Source: Dakarella massiliensis (lineage in GTDB: Bacteria > Pseudomonadota > Gammaproteobacteria > Burkholderiales > Burkholderiaceae_F). From it: 64,000 bases of DNA. The DNA lies in assembly GCF_001182045.1 (NCBI RefSeq), contig NZ_CVTY01000006.1, positions 124,001 to 188,000 on the forward strand, given 5' to 3'. The stretch's first letter is position 1. Each line of letters begins with the position of its first letter. Below are positions 61,814 to 64,000 of this stretch, piece by piece. The position numbers and the translations under genes were made by a program. The notes beneath the pieces are model-generated. The model was not told where the DNA came from, searched no databases, and saw only the letters and a program-made list of their open reading frames with translations.

Positions 61814-62194
61814 CTAATTCCTGAACCGTCGGAAATTGCTTACGCGGAAGAATCCGCTGATCCCCGGCATTACGGGTGCGGTCTGTTCCGTCGTCATTCC
61901 CTGATTTTCAGGTCCGTGCGACGCGTAAAACGCCGGCCCTTCACGGCTGTCTCCAAGGAGGGTCACGCCCCAGCCGTATTTTTTGTCGGCATATTCAGGC
62001 AGTTCGTAGTGATGGCACTCAAAGGGATCAAACGCTTCCTTCACGCGGTCAAGAGTCAGTTCGTCTGCCCAGGCATGCGCGAAATTTCCAATGGCTTTCT
62101 TTCCGAAAAACGGCGTATTGAAACGCGCTTTCGCTTCGGGCGGCAGCGCCTGCCCCTGAGCCGCGGGATTTGTACGTGTGTAGTGTGATCTCAT
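61814..62194 (-). pseudogene. N-terminal fragment of the broken Sel1-repeat gene
   Basis: Starts at the ATG at 62194 (MRSHYTRTNPAAQGQALPPE; GGAGA upstream) and ends at TAG 61816-61814 after 126 residues, immediately followed by sense codons of the next fragment in the same frame. Contains AHAWADELTLDRVKEAFDPF and YGWGVTLLGDSREGPAFYAS, a domain I do not recognise. The restored gene would have about 764 codons. Confidence 0.72.
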
Positions 62195-62537
62195 GATGTC
62201 GTTCTCCGTTACTCCAGCCTCTGAATAAAAGTGCGTCAGAGCCGCTTTTTAAAAGAGATTTCAGAGAAAAGCCCGAAAGCTTCCCCCTGCGGTTTCGTCA
62301 TTGATCTTCGTATTTTGCGTTATCTAAATAAGGACTTTATTCCATGAAATATTTTGTTACAATTAGAGCAGATGTAACTTTTCACGTATCGACGATGCAG
62401 CTTACGGATGATCCGATAAAACAAAACCCCGAGGAACCTAATCCACGGGGTTTGATGCGGAAACCCAAACTCCCGGAACATAGCTCCGGGATTTTTTCAT
62501 TCTGGAAAAAATTCCTAGTAAATTTAAATAGTTGAGA
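62195..62537. other. Non-coding stretch with two hairpins, left flank of the IS
   Basis: No convincing gene. It contains AAACCCCG / CGGGGTTT around 62427-62455 and a terminator-like TCCCGGA / TCCGGGA with T6 around 62471-62497. The left end of the insertion sequence should lie here or just beyond, but I cannot fix its terminal repeat without the right end. Confidence 0.5.
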
Positions 62538-62566
62538 TTGACATTAAGGGTAATTCTTGATATTAT
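62538..62566 (+). promoter_or_regulatory. Sigma-70 promoter of the transposase gene
   Basis: TTGACA (62538-62543), 17 bases, TATTAT (62561-62566): a near-consensus promoter 27 bases before the transposase ATG. An inverted repeat ATAGTCT / AGACTAT (62565-62592) begins in the -10 box and ends just before the start codon, and could bind a repressor or hide the start in a hairpin. Confidence 0.8.
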
Positions 62567-62593
62567 AGTCTATAAATATTGATAAAGACTATT

Positions 62594-64000
62594 ATGGCTC
62601 GACCAAGAACTCTACCAGACAACCATTTCCGTTTCTCCACCTTCAGAAAAGGAGATTCCACCTATGTTTATGGCTATAGAAATGAGTGGGATCCGGTGAA
62701 GAAACAGTCAAGAATTGCCAAAAGGATTTATGTCGGCACGCTCAATGAAGCAACCGGAAGACTTAGACTGGGCAAAAAGTACTTATCCAATCATCCTGAG
62801 TATGAAGGCAAGACGCTTTACTTTGAAAATCGTACCCTCGTTGAAAGATCCGAGCAGGATGCTGCAGAAGAAGTTCAACAGCGCGAGCAGTCATGGGCTT
62901 CAAACAACCTTTCTTACGCTGCCACCTGGGCCCTTTGGCAGTTCGCCTCCAAGAACCGAATTCTGCAAAACCTGCAGGCGGCGTTCGGAAAACAATTAGG
63001 AACCGGCCTTCTGGCTTTGGCCGTCTATCAGCTCTTAGACGGGGGCGCCATGAACGGCTATGAAGACTGGCTTCCCGACAACTGGCTTCCTGTAAGCGCT
63101 CCTTTAAGCTCTCAGCGCATCAGCGAACTGCTTGCTCAAGTCGACCATGAGGACATGGTTAATTATTTCCGTTTACGATTTGACCGATCCAAGCAGAATT
63201 ATCAGAAATGGCTTGAGGAAATAAAACAAAAGGCTCAGAAGCAGGGCTCGGCCATGCCGCCTTCAACTCTGCAAAAGATGTATATGGCGCTGGACTCCAC
63301 GGCAATAAGTACCTTCTCTATGACAATCGAGGATGCGGCTTACGGGCACGCCAAACAGAATCCTGAACTCAAACAGATAAACCTTACGCTTGCCGTGGAT
63401 TTCTTGAACGGAGACGTCTGCTATGCCAGAGAAGACGAAGGCTCGATAACCGATAAGTCGGTCTACAAATCCATCCTGGCTCAGATGAAAAGCTACGGCT
63501 TTGATCTTGACGAGACAGTCCTGGTGACCGACCGGGGTTACTCTTCCCTAATGAATCTTCAGAATCTTTTTAATACCGATGTCAGCTTCGTCGCCGGCGT
63601 TCCTATCGTGGAAAAGGGTTTAAAAGATAAATTTACAAAGTTCCGTGAAGCACTTTGCGACCTCGCTTTTTACAACAGTGAGTATGAAGTTTATTGCCGA
63701 ACCATAAAAGAAGACTGGAAGCAAAACACAGAGGCCGGCTCAGTAAATCGTGACTGCTTCGTGCATCTGTATCGGTTCCCGGAAATTGCGCTCTCTCAGC
63801 AGAAGCAGCTACTAAAGAAAATAGATAAGGTCTTAGATAAAAAACGCGATGGAAAAGTCGTAGATCGAGATGACTGGAACTTCGCTGCCCGCTTCATAAC
63901 TGAGTGCAAAGAAGAGCAAGACGGCAAGGAAAGGAAAATATGGGAGAAAAACCTCGAGGCTCTCAGACTCTGGGAACGCACTGCCGGCTGCTTTGTTATC
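62594..64000 (+). CDS. IS1634-like (IS4 superfamily) transposase, 3' end beyond window
   Basis: Open from the ATG at 62594 to the last base, 469 codons without a stop. The protein starts MARPRTLPDNHFRFSTFRKG and shows DDE-transposase landmarks: MYMALDSTAISTFSM near residue 236 (first Asp) and DETVLVTDRGYSSLMNLQN near 315 (second Asp). The catalytic Glu would lie beyond the edge. Layout and VTDRGY match IS1634-type elements of the IS4 superfamily. Codon use is AT-richer than the host genes, as expected of a mobile element. No frame damage is seen, so the element may be active. Confidence 0.85.
   Translation, partial: MARPRTLPDNHFRFSTFRKGDSTYVYGYRNEWDPVKKQSRIAKRIYVGTLNEATGRLRLGKKYLSNHPEYEGKTLYFENRTLVERSEQDAAEEVQQREQSWASNNLSYAATWALWQFASKNRILQNLQAAFGKQLGTGLLALAVYQLLDGGAMNGYEDWLPDNWLPVSAPLSSQRISELLAQVDHEDMVNYFRLRFDRSKQNYQKWLEEIKQKAQKQGSAMPPSTLQKMYMALDSTAISTFSMTIEDAAYGHAKQNPELKQINLTLAVDFLNGDVCYAREDEGSITDKSVYKSILAQMKSYGFDLDETVLVTDRGYSSLMNLQNLFNTDVSFVAGVPIVEKGLKDKFTKFREALCDLAFYNSEYEVYCRTIKEDWKQNTEAGSVNRDCFVHLYRFPEIALSQQKQLLKKIDKVLDKKRDGKVVDRDDWNFAARFITECKEEQDGKERKIWEKNLEALRLWERTAGCFVI

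Noticed and set aside
22848..61816. Reassignment of TAG as a sense codon
   Set aside because: Several intact genes (porin, LysR, DUF554, GNAT at 32559, the flavoprotein at 28806) end in TAG at the expected length.
62344..62535. 63-residue open frame left of the transposase
   Set aside because: It runs through two terminator-like hairpins and has no coding character.
1..64000. CRISPR arrays, rRNA, tRNA genes
   Set aside because: No regularly spaced repeats and no recognisable rRNA or tRNA sequence were seen by eye; a dedicated tRNA scan could still find one.

Overview
The window looks like the chromosome of an anaerobic, gut-type betaproteobacterium (Burkholderiales, most likely Sutterellaceae). 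Supporting signs are a Burkholderiales-type general porin ending in Phe, a respiratory formate dehydrogenase with Cys in place of selenocysteine, two Tat-exported flavocytochrome-c/fumarate-reductase-type flavoproteins with heme c partners, a DcuC-type C4-dicarboxylate carrier, an oxygen-sensitive class III ribonucleotide reductase (nrdDG), and GC-rich codons. The genus is inferred; there is no rRNA here.

Layout. 1-5000: fdnGHI-type formate dehydrogenase operon (minus strand), followed by an unidentified gene that runs off the edge. 5.6-9.7 kb: five DUF805 small membrane proteins, one frameshifted, interrupted by rarD and mostly separated by hairpin terminators. 10-17 kb: amino-acid racemase, nitronate monooxygenase, PPK2 polyphosphate kinase, MFS exporter, Sel1-repeat protein. 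17-23 kb: two proline-rich exported proteins, two divergent EamA exporters, a secreted type-B carboxylesterase, two cupins (one with an internal TAG). 23.7-30.4 kb: nrdDG, threonine aldolase, a frameshifted flavin-reductase-like gene, and a flavoprotein plus triheme cytochrome pair. 30.5-38 kb: GNAT enzymes, DUF554, two tandem MGMT/Ogt proteins, three tandem single-domain Mop (molbindin) genes with a shared leader, DUF362, KTSC and a DsbG-like thioredoxin-fold protein. 38-41 kb: two small paralogous helical proteins and two membrane-anchored thermonuclease-fold proteins. 41-45 kb: LysR, flavoprotein, cytochrome relic and porin. 46-52.7 kb: alpha/beta hydrolase, metallophosphoesterase, PAP2, EamA, DcuC, YczE-like protein. 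52.8-58.8 kb: an ABC export operon matching ybhGFSR, with a divergent cecR-like TetR gene. 59-62.2 kb: Crp/Fnr regulator and a broken Sel1-repeat gene. From 62.6 kb: an IS1634-like transposase running off the right edge.

How the genes fit together. Formate oxidation by FdnGHI would feed the quinone pool. The Tat flavoproteins and their heme c partners look like terminal reductases for organic acceptors, and DcuC and the porin would move dicarboxylates or similar anions. The Mop triad would buffer the molybdate or tungstate that the formate dehydrogenase cofactor needs.

The most striking feature is the number of damaged genes. Apparent single-base frameshifts occur in a DUF805 gene, both proline-rich proteins, the flavin reductase, ybhF and the Sel1 gene. 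In-frame TAG codons interrupt a cupin, a flavoprotein and the Sel1 gene. One DUF362 stop seems lost, one flavoprotein lacks its FAD-binding N-terminus, a heme protein is a relic, and the 3' end of the TetR gene is duplicated. Several indels lie in homopolymers, so assembly error must be excluded before these are called biology. TAG is also the normal stop of intact genes here, so TAG recoding is not supported.
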